Source of the DNA: Phyllobacteriaceae bacterium
GTDB lineage: Bacteria; Pseudomonadota; Alphaproteobacteria; Rhizobiales; Rhizobiaceae
Assembly: GCA_016711085.1 (NCBI GenBank)
Contig: JADJTR010000008.1
Location: 1-64,000, forward strand
Length of the DNA: 64,000 bases
Reading direction: 5' to 3'
Every line of letters starts with the position of its first letter. Position 1 is the first letter of the stretch. Under the pieces are notes generated by a model. It saw only the letters and a program-made list of their open reading frames with translations. It was not told the origin of the DNA and did not search any database. The position numbers and the translations under genes were made by a program. This document shows, piece after piece, positions 28,175 through 39,582 of this stretch.

Positions 28175-28351
28175 TCAGACCGAGACGGCGGCGAGAGAGG
28201 CCGCGATGCGGTTGAACAGGTTGCCGATCTCGTTGCCGAGCGCGCCGGCGCCGACGACGATGGCGAGCGCGATCAGGGCGGCGATCAGGCCGTATTCGAT
28301 GGCGGTCGCGCCGGATTCGTCTTTCAGAAAACGCGAGAAAAGCTTGGTCAT
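28175..28351 (-). CDS. Flp family type IVb pilin (orphan)
   Basis: A 58-residue gene. The translation starts MTKLFSRFLKDESGATAIEY and continues with GLIAALIALAIVVGAGALG, the exact plan of Flp/TadE-type minor pilins: a short basic leader, G-A cleavage context, the E/Y pair at residues 19-20 and a hydrophobic helix. It would be processed by a prepilin peptidase and assembled into tight-adherence pili. No tad assembly genes are nearby in this window. Start ATG is at 28351-28349 and stop TGA at 28177-28175. Confidence 0.85.
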   Translation of the reverse strand: MTKLFSRFLKDESGATAIEYGLIAALIALAIVVGAGALGNEIGNLFNRIAASLAAVSV

Positions 28352-28687
28352 GGGACATTCCTGGTTCGTCGTGTTGGGCGTTGACGGTCTTTGCGCCGTT
28401 CAACTGATGAGGAGCATTGCGGGAGCGGATTTGAGGTCTCATAACAGACGTGATTACCGGAGACTGAAAATTTCGATTAAACTCAATTGCGGTTTGCGCG
28501 CCCACGGCTTACCCGGAAATGCTGCGGGCGCTATGGAGAAAAGCGCACCGCCGATATGATTTTTCGAGCGCTTATATCGTACAGAACTGCCGGCGAATGC
28601 GTGAAGTAAAAATAGAAAAATCCTATGTTTTCTTGGATATATACAATCGGATTGTAAAATACATGCTTGGAATCATTGGGTTGATGC
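28352..28687. other. Intergenic region with sharp drop in GC
   Basis: 336 bases upstream of both the pilin and the HNH-like gene. The first 200 bases are of normal composition and presumably hold the pilin promoter. From about 28555 the sequence is clearly AT-rich (words such as AAAAATAGAAAAATCC and GATATATACAATC), unlike anything else in the window. A short open frame at 28519-28713 has no recognisable protein signal and I do not call it. Confidence 0.5.
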
Positions 28688-29398
28688 ATGGAAAAGCTCA
28701 GCAACTTCGGTGATAGGCGTCAAACAGGATTTTGTGTACACTGTGGTGGCACGACAGAAACAAAAGATCATGCTCCTTCAAAGGTTTTTCTCGACAAACC
28801 ATATCCAGCGGATTTGCCGACTCTCCCTTGTTGCAAGCAGTGCAATGAAGGGTTTTCAGCAGACGAGGAATACTTCGGAGTTTTTATTGATTGTGTGCTG
28901 AGCGGCAGTACGGATCCTGAAAGGCTGCACCGGGAAAAGACTCGCAAAGCTCTCGTCAGCAATCCGAACTTACGTGCTCGCATCGAGCGTTCAAAAAGGG
29001 AAGCGGACACGCTCGGCGGTGGGAAAATCGTTGTTTGGCAGCCTGAAGAAGCCCGTGTCCAAAACGTGGTTGTCAAACTTGCGCGATGCCATGCCGCGTT
29101 CGAATTGAACGAACCACAATTGTCTGAACCGGCTCACGTCATGTTTATGCCACTTGCGTTGATGAACACGGAGCAGCGTCAACAGTTCGAGGATCATCCA
29201 TTCGGTGGAAGCCTTCAGGTGTGGCCTGAGGTAGGAAGCCGGGCGATGCAGAGGGTTCTGATCGCGGATCAAGCCTACAACGAAGGATGGCTGACTGTTC
29301 AAGAGGGTCGCTATCGCTACATGGCAGTAGGTGCCGGCGACGTGGTCGTGCGGGGTGTCTGCAGCGAATATCTTGGCTTCGAGGTGATTTGGGAATGA
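28688..29398 (+). CDS. HNH-like zinc-binding protein of unknown function, probably horizontally acquired
   Basis: 236 residues. The N-terminal part reads C16-V-H-C19, then a D27-H28-A-P motif, then C48-C49-K-Q-C52-N53, the layout of an HNH-type zinc-finger nuclease fold (CxxC, DH..P, CxxCN). The expected final histidine is not obvious, so nuclease activity is uncertain. The remainder is not recognised. Codon use and the upstream AT-rich stretch differ from the neighbours, and the gene stops two bases from the 3' end of tRNA-Thr, a common integration site. All this suggests a transferred cargo gene. Confidence 0.65.
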   Translation: MEKLSNFGDRRQTGFCVHCGGTTETKDHAPSKVFLDKPYPADLPTLPCCKQCNEGFSADEEYFGVFIDCVLSGSTDPERLHREKTRKALVSNPNLRARIERSKREADTLGGGKIVVWQPEEARVQNVVVKLARCHAAFELNEPQLSEPAHVMFMPLALMNTEQRQQFEDHPFGGSLQVWPEVGSRAMQRVLIADQAYNEGWLTVQEGRYRYMAVGAGDVVVRGVCSEYLGFEVIWE

Positions 29399-29400
29399 AC

Positions 29401-29476
29401 TGGTGCCCCCGGACGGAATCGAACCGCCGACCTTCGGTTTACAAAACCGCTGCTCTACCAGCTGAGCTACAAGGGC
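29401..29476 (-). tRNA. tRNA-Thr (anticodon TGT)
   Basis: 76 bases including the encoded CCA. Read on the minus strand: acceptor GCCCTTG, D-arm TAGCTCAGCTGGTAGAGCA, anticodon loop TTTGTAA with TGT, T-arm GGTTCGATTCC and 3' GGGGGCACCA. It borders the AT-rich HNH-like insert at its 3' end. Confidence 0.95.
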
Positions 29477-29585
29477 ACGGGCGGCTTGCTAGCACAGACC
29501 GCGCGGCGATTAAACAATTACGACGCCGCTTCGTGACGACCCCGCCAGCCTCGTGCTAACCCTTTTTGGAAGGGTTGTCGCATCC

Positions 29586-30353
29586 ATGCCGAAAGCAAGG
29601 CTTTGTTTCGTTTCGTCCGACGCGCCGGAAGCCGCCGCGGCGCGCGACCGGCTGATCGCGCGCTATGGCCAGTCGACGCGCGAGGCGGCCGAGACCATCG
29701 TGGTGCTCGGCGGCGACGGATTCATGCTGGCCATGCTGCGGGAAACCCTTGACGGCCATCAAAAGCTCTACGGCATGAATCGCGGTTCGGTCGGCTTTCT
29801 GATGAACGACTATCATGAGGATGGTCTGGTCGAGCGCATCGCCCACGCCAAGGCCGAAAATCTTCGTCCGCTCGAAATGGCCGCCACCTGCGCCGACGGC
29901 AAATCGACGCCGGCGCCGGCCATCAACGAGGTGTCGCTGTTTCGCCAATCCTATCAGGCCGCCAAGATCCGCATCACTGTCGACGGCAAGGTGCGCATGG
30001 AAGAATTGATCTGCGACGGCATCATGGTGGCGACGCCGGCCGGCTCCACCGCCTACAATCTTTCCGCCCACGGGCCGATCCTGCCGCTCGACGCGCCGCT
30101 GCTGGCTTTGACCCCGGTGAGCCCGTTCCGTCCGCGACGCTGGCGCGGCGCGCTGCTGCAAAAAAGCGCCGAGGTGCGTTTCGACGTGCTGGAGGCCGAC
30201 AAGCGCCCCGTCAACGCGGTCGCCGACCATCACGAGGTCAAGTCGGTGGTCAGCGTCTCCGTAAAGGAATCCGGGCAGACGACGGCGGGCATCCTGTTCG
30301 ACGACAGCCATTCTTGGGACGACCGGATTCTGGCCGAGCAATTCCGCTACTGA
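29586..30353 (+). CDS. nadK: NAD kinase
   Basis: Makes NADP from NAD with ATP or polyphosphate. 255 residues from ATG 29586, preferred over GTG 29553 because GGAAGGG lies 11 bases before it. The phosphate-binding GGDG falls at residues 42-45. The NE motif (PAINEVSLFR) and the glycine-rich TPAGSTAYNLSAHGPILPL are complete. Immediately upstream is tRNA-Thr on the other strand. Confidence 0.93.
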   Translation: MPKARLCFVSSDAPEAAAARDRLIARYGQSTREAAETIVVLGGDGFMLAMLRETLDGHQKLYGMNRGSVGFLMNDYHEDGLVERIAHAKAENLRPLEMAATCADGKSTPAPAINEVSLFRQSYQAAKIRITVDGKVRMEELICDGIMVATPAGSTAYNLSAHGPILPLDAPLLALTPVSPFRPRRWRGALLQKSAEVRFDVLEADKRPVNAVADHHEVKSVVSVSVKESGQTTAGILFDDSHSWDDRILAEQFRY

Positions 30354-30509
30354 TTTACCGCGACAACAGGGAATCATTGACTTTCCGGCCCCCGCGCTCT
30401 AACGCGGCGGCAAGCACAGTTGCGCGAGGCCGGACAGCGGCCTGATCGCGCCCCGGTTTCCGGCGCGGGCTTGAGCCTCCCCGGAAACGCAATCGAGAAA
30501 ACAGACCAC

Positions 30510-32116
<1,607 letters not shown>

Positions 32117-32173
32117 CGCGAGACCACGCGAAAACGCGGGCCGGCGAGGCGCGCGTCTCTGCCGTTTCACGCC

Positions 32174-33592
32174 TCAGGTCAACAGCCGGAACAGTTTCAG
32201 CACCTGCTCGAACCGCGCCCCATAGGGCGGGCGCAGCATCGCGCCGGCGTTGAGGGGCGACTGGATGAATACCGGTTTTTCCTTGCTGAAGGCGCGAAAC
32301 CCCCACTCGCCGTGATAAGCGCCCATGCCGCTTGGTCCGACGCCGCCAAACGGCTGGCTTTCCTGGGCGATGTGCAGCAGGCAATCGTTGATGGTGACGC
32401 CGCCGGAAACCGTTTCGCGCAAGATTTTGTCCCGGCGCGCGCCATCGCGGCCGAACCAGTAGAGCGCCAACGGCCGGTCGCGGCCGTTCACGAAGGCGAT
32501 CGCCGCCTCGATGTCGCGATATTCGACGATCGGCAGAACCGGTCCGAAAATCTCTTCCCGCATGAGGCGGGTTTCGGGATCGGCGCCGAGGACGAGCGTC
32601 GGCAGGAACTTCCGCTTGTTGCCGCTGGTCTCGCCGGCCGGATTGATCTCGATGATCTCGGCCCCGCCTTGGCGCGCTTCGCCGACCAACTCGCCCAGGC
32701 GTTGATGGTGGCGATCGCTGACGATGGCCGTGTAATCGGAATTGGACACGATTCGCGGATAGAGCCGCGCCATCGCCGCCGCCAACTTGGCGGCGATCGT
32801 CGCTCCCTGGCCGGCCGGGACCATCAGATAGTCCGGCGCTATGCAGGTCTGGCCGGCGTTGAGCAGCTTGGCGTAAGCGACGCTCGCCACCGCCTTGTCG
32901 AGATCGCAGGAGGGATCGAAAATCGTCGGCGACTTGCCGCCGAGTTCCAGCGTTACCGGCGTGAGGTTTTTCGCCGCCGCCAGCGCGACATGGCGGCCGA
33001 CCTGCGTCGAGCCGGTGAAGACCAGATGATCGAAGGGCAGCGCCACGAACACCTTGCCGACCTCGGCGTCGCCGATTGCCACCGCGACTTCCTCGGGCGT
33101 GAAATACTTTGTAACCAGTTGCGCCAGCAGGTCGGAGAAGCGCGGCGTCAGTTCCGAAGGCTTGATCATGACCCGGTTGCCGGCCGCCAGCGCCGCCACG
33201 GCGGGGGCGAGCGCCAACTGGAACGGGTAGTTCCACGGCGACACGACGCCGACGACGCCGAGCGGCTGCGGCACGAGCCTGTTTCGCGCCGGCCAGAAGG
33301 CCATGCCGGTATGTATTCGCTTCGGCCGCATCCAGGATTTGAGATGCGACATCGCATGGCGGATGCCGGCGCGGACAATGAGCAGTTCGGCGAGCCGCGT
33401 TTCCTGGCTGGAGCGGCCGCCGAAATCAGCGTCGATGGCCGTCGAGATGTCGTTCTCGTGGTTTTCCGTCAGCGCCAGCAACTTGGCGAGCCAGGCGCGG
33501 CGATGCTCGTAGTCGGGAAAGGGTTCGCTTGCCGCGGCGGTTTTTTGCCGCTGCAAGAGGTCCGATAAAGCCGGTGCGGTCTGGGTCGGCAT
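32174..33592 (-). CDS. Aldehyde dehydrogenase, coniferyl-aldehyde-dehydrogenase-like
   Basis: NAD(P)-dependent oxidation of an aldehyde to the acid. 472 residues with the Rossmann region (VFTGSTQVGRHV), general base E216 in TLELGGKSP and catalytic cysteine C250 in NAGQTCIAPDYL. The short N-terminus, the NYPFQLALAP motif and the C-terminal FGGVGPSGMGAYHGEWGF with no long oligomerisation tail fit the class 3 / CalB-like group. The true substrate is unknown. It is transcribed alone. Confidence 0.87.
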   Translation of the reverse strand: MPTQTAPALSDLLQRQKTAAASEPFPDYEHRRAWLAKLLALTENHENDISTAIDADFGGRSSQETRLAELLIVRAGIRHAMSHLKSWMRPKRIHTGMAFWPARNRLVPQPLGVVGVVSPWNYPFQLALAPAVAALAAGNRVMIKPSELTPRFSDLLAQLVTKYFTPEEVAVAIGDAEVGKVFVALPFDHLVFTGSTQVGRHVALAAAKNLTPVTLELGGKSPTIFDPSCDLDKAVASVAYAKLLNAGQTCIAPDYLMVPAGQGATIAAKLAAAMARLYPRIVSNSDYTAIVSDRHHQRLGELVGEARQGGAEIIEINPAGETSGNKRKFLPTLVLGADPETRLMREEIFGPVLPIVEYRDIEAAIAFVNGRDRPLALYWFGRDGARRDKILRETVSGGVTINDCLLHIAQESQPFGGVGPSGMGAYHGEWGFRAFSKEKPVFIQSPLNAGAMLRPPYGARFEQVLKLFRLLT

Positions 33593-33700
33593 CGCTGTGC
33601 TCGCTGCGTTGGCGTCACGCCAGTATCGGCCCGCGTCAGGCGCGACGGCAAGAGCCGATATCCTGCCGTAGCGGCAGCCGGACTCCTTTTGAACGCGCGA

Positions 33701-34024
33701 TTATTTCGCCGCCCGCCTGGCCGCCTCCGCCGCCAGCCGCACCCACTTCCCCATTTCGTCAGGATCGTCGAAGGCGTCCGGCGGAATGGTCCAATAGGGC
33801 ATTTTGACCGGGGCCTTCTTGCCCTCATAGGTCCATTGCCGACAGCCGGCTGCTTCGAAAAGCGGCGCGGAAACGGTGTCGGCCTTGAGCAGGATTTCGC
33901 CGTCGACCTCGACCGCGACGATGCCGGCGTCGGCATAGACGCCCTTGCCGCCGAACATCTTCTTGATTGTCACGGGGCCGAGCGCGGAAAACATCTCGGC
34001 GATCGCCGCGTTATCCATGGTCAT
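33701..34024 (-). CDS. TfoX/Sxy N-terminal domain protein
   Basis: 107 residues matching the TfoX N-terminal domain: the FSALGPVTIKKMFGGKGVYADAGIVAVE motif and YWTIPPDAFDD near the end. In gammaproteobacteria the family includes the competence regulator Sxy; stand-alone N-domain proteins like this are widespread and their role is not known. Its start overlaps the rlmB stop by four bases, so the two are translationally coupled. Confidence 0.85.
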   Translation of the reverse strand: MTMDNAAIAEMFSALGPVTIKKMFGGKGVYADAGIVAVEVDGEILLKADTVSAPLFEAAGCRQWTYEGKKAPVKMPYWTIPPDAFDDPDEMGKWVRLAAEAARRAAK

Positions 34025-34836
34025 GCTCCACCATCGAGATGCCGCCGGGCGGCGTAGAGCGCGATCGCCGCGGCGTTGGAAACATTGAGCGATTTGATCG
34101 CCCCCGGCATGTCGAGGCGGGCAAGCGTATTGACCGTTTCGCGCGTCTTCTGCCGCAGACCTTTGCCCTCCGCCCCGAGCACCAGCGCCAACCGGTCGCC
34201 GGCGAGGGTTTTTTCGAGCACGGCCGGACCTTCCGAATCGAGCCCGACGGTCTGGAACCCTTGCGCTGCGAGCGTTTCCAGCGCCTCTGCGAGGTTGCGC
34301 ACCTCGATGAGGGCAATGTGTTCGAGCGCGCCGGACGCGGCCTTGGCGAGCACCCCGCTTTCCGACGGCGAATGCCGGCTGGCGGTCACCAGCGCCTGCG
34401 CGCCGAAAGCGACGGCCGAGCGCAGGATGGCGCCGACATTGTGCGGATCGGTCACCTGGTCGAGGACGAGAACAAGACGGGCGTCGCCGAGCGCCTCCAG
34501 CCTGAGCGGCGTCAGCGCCTCGACTTCGGCGACGACGCCCTGATGCACGGCGTCCTCGCCGACAAGTCGGTCGAGCGCGCGCGGCTCGACGATATCGAGC
34601 GGATACGCCGCCTTCGCCCCCTCGTCGATTTCCAGCCGCTGCAGGGCGTTGCGGGTGGCGAGCAGACGACGGATGCGCCGTTTGGGGTTGTCGAGCGCGG
34701 CCCTGACGGTGTGCAGGCCGTAGAGCCGCACCGTGTCGTCATCGGCTTTTTCGGGCGCCGGCGACGTGTCACGATGCGCCCGGCGCAAGCGTGCGAAATG
34801 CGAATCCTTGGGCGTGTGGGAGGGCGGCTTGGTCAT
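34021..34836 (-). CDS. rlmB: 23S rRNA (guanosine-2'-O-)-methyltransferase, TrmH/SpoU family
   Basis: Methylates the 2'-OH of a guanosine in the peptidyl-transferase region of 23S rRNA. 271 residues: an N-terminal substrate-binding domain (LYGLHTVRAALDNPKRRIRRLL) and the knotted SPOUT domain with motif 1 NVGAILRSAVAFG, motif 2 LVLGAEGKGLRQKT and motif 3 SLNVSNAAAIALYAARR. It is first in a two-gene unit with the TfoX-like gene. Confidence 0.9.
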   Translation of the reverse strand: MTKPPSHTPKDSHFARLRRAHRDTSPAPEKADDDTVRLYGLHTVRAALDNPKRRIRRLLATRNALQRLEIDEGAKAAYPLDIVEPRALDRLVGEDAVHQGVVAEVEALTPLRLEALGDARLVLVLDQVTDPHNVGAILRSAVAFGAQALVTASRHSPSESGVLAKAASGALEHIALIEVRNLAEALETLAAQGFQTVGLDSEGPAVLEKTLAGDRLALVLGAEGKGLRQKTRETVNTLARLDMPGAIKSLNVSNAAAIALYAARRHLDGGA

Positions 34837-34854
34837 CGCGGCCTTATAGCGGCG

Positions 34855-35136
34855 TCAGCCGGCTTTGGCGATCCTCGCCGCCTCGATCGCCAACCGCACT
34901 TCGCCCATGACCGCGACGAGGCGGGGATCGTCGCCGCCGACGCCGAACGCGTCCTCGATGGCGAACACGACTTCGCACAGGGCGGCGTCAACGAGATCGC
35001 CGCCGTCGGCGGCCGGCGCGAAATCGAATCGGCGACGATTGACGTCGAATCGGCTAATTCCCGGCAAAGCGGGGTGCGAATCGCAATGACGCAGAACGCG
35101 AATTTGGGGCACGGCGCAACAGTCCGTCTCACTCAT
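34855..35136 (-). CDS. Hypothetical protein
   Basis: 93-residue open frame immediately upstream of rlmB in the same direction. I recognise no domain. The C-terminal half (DDPRLVAVMGEVRLAIEAARIAKAG) reads as a regular amphipathic helix and is plausible protein, while the N-terminal part is less convincing. The overlapping plus-strand frame is worse, so I favour this one, possibly with a later start. Confidence 0.4.
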   Translation of the reverse strand: MSETDCCAVPQIRVLRHCDSHPALPGISRFDVNRRRFDFAPAADGGDLVDAALCEVVFAIEDAFGVGGDDPRLVAVMGEVRLAIEAARIAKAG

Positions 35137-35192
35137 CGGACAATGAAGGCTGGTCTCCGGTTAATTCGGCGTAAAGCCGCACGAGGAACAGC

Positions 35193-36614
35193 ATGGGCTT
35201 TCTCTATTTTCTGGCCGGAGTCGATCGTGATCTCATCGAAAAATCGTCGCGGATCGACCGCATCTGGGCGGCGCAGATCGGCGTTTCGCTGATTTTCACC
35301 TATGTTTTCGTCGCCGCGATCACCTTTTTCTCGCTGAACTACTTCCTTGGCGCGACCGTCGTCGTCGTCGCCGTGGCGCTGGTCGTCGCCGGCATCGTCA
35401 CGCTGTTCGACCGAGCGCTGATGATCTCCGACTGGCTCAATATCGGCCTCATCGACGAACTGGCCCAGCATGTGCGCAACCGGCCGCTGCGCCAGAAGAT
35501 CGCGACTTTGCCCTATGGCCGCGTCATCAAGGTGTTCCTGCGCGTCGCCGTGTCGCTGGTGATCGCGCTGACCCTGTCGCTGCTCGCCGAAGCCGCCCTG
35601 TTCGGTCCGACGCTGCGCGCCAGCCTCGAACGCGACAATTTCGCCGCCAACGCCGATTACCGCGCCGCCATGGCGGACAAGGAAAACGAACTGCGCGCCG
35701 CCATCGCGGCACAGGCGGCCATCGTCGCCGACATCGACAAGCGTCTCGACCCGTTAGCGTTGGCTCCCGTCGAACCGATGAGTCTGGCGACGGCGGCGGA
35801 AAAGGCGCGCCTGGAGGACCTCAGGGGCGCGGAGAATTCGGCCAAGGAGCGCATGGCGGCGCTGGAAGAGGCCAATCGCACCCTGCGCCGTGACATCCAT
35901 GCCGAGAAAACCGGCGCGTCGGTCGACAAGAAATACACCGGCCGGCCGGGCTGCAATCCGGGATCGCGCTGCGACATCTACAAGCTTGACCTTTCGGAAA
36001 ACGAAATCGAGCTGCAAAGCGTCACCGCCGCGCTGGAGCGCCATCGCGCCGATCAGGCCGCGCTTGTCGAGGCGCTGGAGCGCCGCGCCGATTCGCGCCT
36101 GCCGTCCGAATTGCAGGTCGCCGAGTTCCGCGCCCGCCGCGACGCCGCCGCCGGACGGGTGCGCGCGCTTGAACAATCGCTCGCCGCCGATCTCGCCGCC
36201 AAGGAGGCCGAGTTGCGCGCTTCCGGCGTCCATGTGCCGCTCGGCGACGATCCGATCGCCCGCGTCCACCAATTGTCGGTGATCAAGGCCGATCCGAAGA
36301 TCGGGCCGACGATCGCGGCCCTGTCGCTCGCCGTTCGCCTGTTCATCGCCTTTCTCGAAGTCGCCCCGGTGATCGCCAAGATTTTCTTCTCGCCCGCCAG
36401 CGCCTACGCCATATGGCTGCGCCAGGAGATCGCGCACGCCCAGAGCGAGGCGCGCATGATGACGCTGGCCACGATGAAGAAGGCGAGCGGGCGCGAGGAG
36501 GAAGTGGCGCAGCTGGTGCACGAACTCAATCTGCGCCGCGCCGGCCGGCTCAAGCGTCGCCATGACGCCGACGCGCCGCCCCGCCGCGATGCGACGGGCG
36601 AGGGGGCGGCCTGA
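35193..36614 (+). CDS. DUF4407 domain membrane protein
   Basis: 473 residues. Two close helices near the N-terminus (IGVSLIFTYVFVAAITFFSL and VVVVAVALVVAGIVTLFDRAL), a third at about 110-130 (VFLRVAVSLVIALTLSLLAEA), then a long central coiled-coil part (about 150-370, rich in Ala, Glu, Arg), and a last helix near 380 (LSLAVRLFIAFLEVAPVIAKI). The FDRALMISDW segment and the overall plan match DUF4407. The function is not known. Two short cysteine-bearing stretches near residue 250 (RPGCNPGSRCDIY) are unusual for a coiled coil. Confidence 0.75.
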   Translation: MGFLYFLAGVDRDLIEKSSRIDRIWAAQIGVSLIFTYVFVAAITFFSLNYFLGATVVVVAVALVVAGIVTLFDRALMISDWLNIGLIDELAQHVRNRPLRQKIATLPYGRVIKVFLRVAVSLVIALTLSLLAEAALFGPTLRASLERDNFAANADYRAAMADKENELRAAIAAQAAIVADIDKRLDPLALAPVEPMSLATAAEKARLEDLRGAENSAKERMAALEEANRTLRRDIHAEKTGASVDKKYTGRPGCNPGSRCDIYKLDLSENEIELQSVTAALERHRADQAALVEALERRADSRLPSELQVAEFRARRDAAAGRVRALEQSLAADLAAKEAELRASGVHVPLGDDPIARVHQLSVIKADPKIGPTIAALSLAVRLFIAFLEVAPVIAKIFFSPASAYAIWLRQEIAHAQSEARMMTLATMKKASGREEEVAQLVHELNLRRAGRLKRRHDADAPPRRDATGEGAA

Positions 36615-36721
36615 GGCAGGACCCGAACTGTGGCGGAAATGGCGTCGAAGCGTGTTGACAGGCCTTGGCCTGATCGCCATAAGGCCGCGTTCGCGTCCGG
36701 CCCGCCGGCGCGGCAGGGACC

Positions 36722-36805
36722 GGGAGAGTGTCCCGAGCGGCAAAGGGGGCGGACTGTAAATCCGCTGCGTAAGCTTCGAAGGTTCGAGTCCTTCCTCTCC
36801 CACCA
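36722..36805 (+). tRNA. tRNA-Tyr (anticodon GTA)
   Basis: 84 bases including CCA. Acceptor GGGAGAG pairs with CTCTCCC, the anticodon loop CTGTAAA carries GTA, and a long class II variable arm (GCTGCGTAAGCTTC) is present. It is followed 24 bases later by tRNA-Gly and then tuf, the usual order in this group. Confidence 0.96.
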
Positions 36806-36829
36806 TCCTCGTGGCAGGATGTCCGGCGC

Positions 36830-36903
36830 GCGGGTGTAGCTCAATGGTAGAGCAGCAGCCTTCCAAGCTGAATACGAGGGTTCGATTCCCTTCACCCGCT
36901 CCA
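36830..36903 (+). tRNA. tRNA-Gly (anticodon TCC)
   Basis: 74 bases including CCA. Acceptor GCGGGTG pairs with CACCCGC, D-arm TAGCTCAATGGTAGAGCA, anticodon loop CTTCCAA with TCC, T-arm GGTTCGATTCC. Confidence 0.96.
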
Positions 36904-37487
36904 GCCTTCACTGATTTGCTGAAGGTTCAGTACGCGAACATTCCCGATGATCCCGGGTCGGTCAAAGGCGAATTTTCTCACAATTGGGGGCGGGACCAGC
37001 TTGCGGGCCGGTGGGCCAAGCGCGAGAATTCTCACGTGAACCGATCAAGGGGAAGTCGAAGTTAATTTCGCGGCTTGCGGCTGTTGTTGCGTGGCTCATC
37101 CTTATTTTCTCGGGATTGCAGTTCGCGTTGGGGCTATACATCGGGATTTGGGGAAGTTCCGAAATGGCCCAACGGTATTTGGCGGCTGCAAATGCCGGTG
37201 AGGGCATCGATAGAGCAGTAGTGCGGATATTTCGGCTACGCCGCCTACGTCACGGCGCAGACGAACGAAATGCGCCCCCACGCTATAGACTATCGGCTCG
37301 CTGATCCTGTTCTGCATCATGTCGGACCGGACGCTCGCCGCCGCGTTCAGCTTCTGACCGGCAAAAGCCCTCCCGCAATGTCCACGGCCGGGTCGCTGCG
37401 GGGGCTTGCGCCGCCGGAGCGAAAGCCCTATTTGGCGCGCACCTTGAAACCCGGCCCCGCGCGCCGGAACAGGACAGGACGAGGACG
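36904..37487. other. Spacer between tRNA-Gly and tuf with a possible gene remnant
   Basis: 584 bases. A plus-strand open frame (36984-37304, start TTG) encodes one convincing membrane helix (LAAVVAWLILIFSGLQFALG) followed by NAGEGIDRA. It has no good start codon or ribosome site, and the sequence after the helix degrades. I see it as a remnant or a chance frame. The last 100 bases should hold the tuf promoter and leader. Confidence 0.4.
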
Positions 37488-38663
<1,176 letters not shown>

Positions 38664-38686
38664 CGCGGACCCGAAAAGAAAAGGGG

Positions 38687-38714
38687 AAAGGCCGGCCGTT
38701 GCGCCGGCCTTTTT
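38687..38714 (+). terminator. Rho-independent terminator after tuf copy 1
   Basis: AAAGGCCGGC (38687-38696) and GCCGGCCTTT (38703-38712), a 10-bp perfect stem with a six-base loop and a T-run. Confidence 0.85.
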
Positions 38715-38742
38715 CGTTTTCGGATCGGTCTTGGCGGGGCGG

Positions 38743-38771
38743 TTGACAGGGCGGCTCAACTAAACTAAGCG
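38743..38771 (+). promoter_or_regulatory. Promoter of the toxin-antitoxin pair
   Basis: TTGACA at 38743-38748 is a consensus -35 box; TAAGCG at 38766-38771 lies at the ideal 17-base spacing. The antitoxin ATG follows 21 bases later with AAGGA as ribosome site. This is among the clearest sigma-70-like promoters in the window. Confidence 0.6.
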
Positions 38772-38792
38772 TGCCGGACTAAGGAAAACGCC

Positions 38793-39032
38793 ATGAAAAC
38801 CTACAACGTCCATGAAGCCAAGACCAATCTGTCGCGGCTGCTCGAATTGGCCGAGAAAGGCGAGCCTTTCATCATCGCGCGCGCCGGCAAACCGGTTGTC
38901 AAGGTCGAGCGGATAGAGGCCAGGCCGCCGCGCCGCATCGGGTTCCTCGCCGGCCAGGCGAAAATACCGGACGATTTCGATGCTATACACGCCGCCGAGA
39001 TTGAGGCGCTATTCGGTGCGCGGAAAAAGTGA
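38793..39032 (+). CDS. Type II antitoxin, Phd/YefM-like
   Basis: 79 residues. The N-terminal MKTYNVHEAKTNLSRLLELA and GEPFIIARAGKPVVKVERIE form the Phd/YefM DNA-binding fold. The C-terminal tail (DDFDAIHAAEIEALFG) is the toxin-wrapping part. GTG of the toxin overlaps its stop by four bases. It should repress its own promoter together with the toxin. Confidence 0.88.
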   Translation: MKTYNVHEAKTNLSRLLELAEKGEPFIIARAGKPVVKVERIEARPPRRIGFLAGQAKIPDDFDAIHAAEIEALFGARKK

Positions 39033-39415
39033 ACCTGCTGCTCGATACGCATTTGCTGCTGTGGGTCGCCTACGAACCGCGAAAGTTGACGCGGGCGGCG
39101 GAGGATCTGCTCGGCGAACCGGACAACATCCTCTTCTTTAGCGCCGCCAGCCTTTGGGAGGTGGCGATCAAGGCCGCGCTCGGCAGGAGCGATTTCACGG
39201 TCGAACCCGCGCCGCTTCGCGCCGGCCTTCTCTCCAACGGATACCGGGAACTCGCCATCGAAAGTAGGCATGTCCTCGCGTTGCGGCGGCTGCCGCCGAT
39301 TCACGCCGATCCCTTCGATCGCATGCTGCTCGCCCAGGCGGGCGAGGGAGGCCTGACGTTGATCACGGCCGACCGGGTCGTCGCATCCTATGGCGGCGCG
39401 GTGCGCCTCGTTTGA
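39029..39415 (+). CDS. Type II toxin, PIN-domain ribonuclease (VapC-like)
   Basis: 128 residues from GTG 39029. The PIN-domain acidic residues are visible: D6 (LLDTHLLLW), E44 (SLWEVAIKAALG), D97 (ADPFDRMLLAQA) and D115 (TADRVV). It is expected to cut RNA, often tRNA, when free of its antitoxin. The pair sits between tuf and tRNA-Trp, a position otherwise strongly conserved, and looks like an insertion. Confidence 0.9.
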   Translation: MNLLLDTHLLLWVAYEPRKLTRAAEDLLGEPDNILFFSAASLWEVAIKAALGRSDFTVEPAPLRAGLLSNGYRELAIESRHVLALRRLPPIHADPFDRMLLAQAGEGGLTLITADRVVASYGGAVRLV

Positions 39416-39506
39416 CGAGCGGGAGCACAAAAGCGTTTGACGAAATGACCGCGCAAGGCTAATGGGCGGCCCATTCCGGCCGGTTCGCGAGGACGGCGGG
39501 AAAGTT

Positions 39507-39582
<76 letters not shown>

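Noticed and set aside
28519..28713. 64-residue frame in the AT-rich stretch
   Set aside because: No ribosome site, overlaps the HNH-like gene start and has no protein signature.
35154..35172. TTAA-N7-TAAA upstream of the DUF4407 gene as a full CtrA site
   Set aside because: Only an imperfect match to TTAA-N7-TTAA in a single place; too weak to report as a feature.
36984..37304. Small membrane protein before tuf
   Set aside because: Only a TTG start without a ribosome site and no coherent sequence after the helix; mentioned as a possible remnant in the spacer entry.
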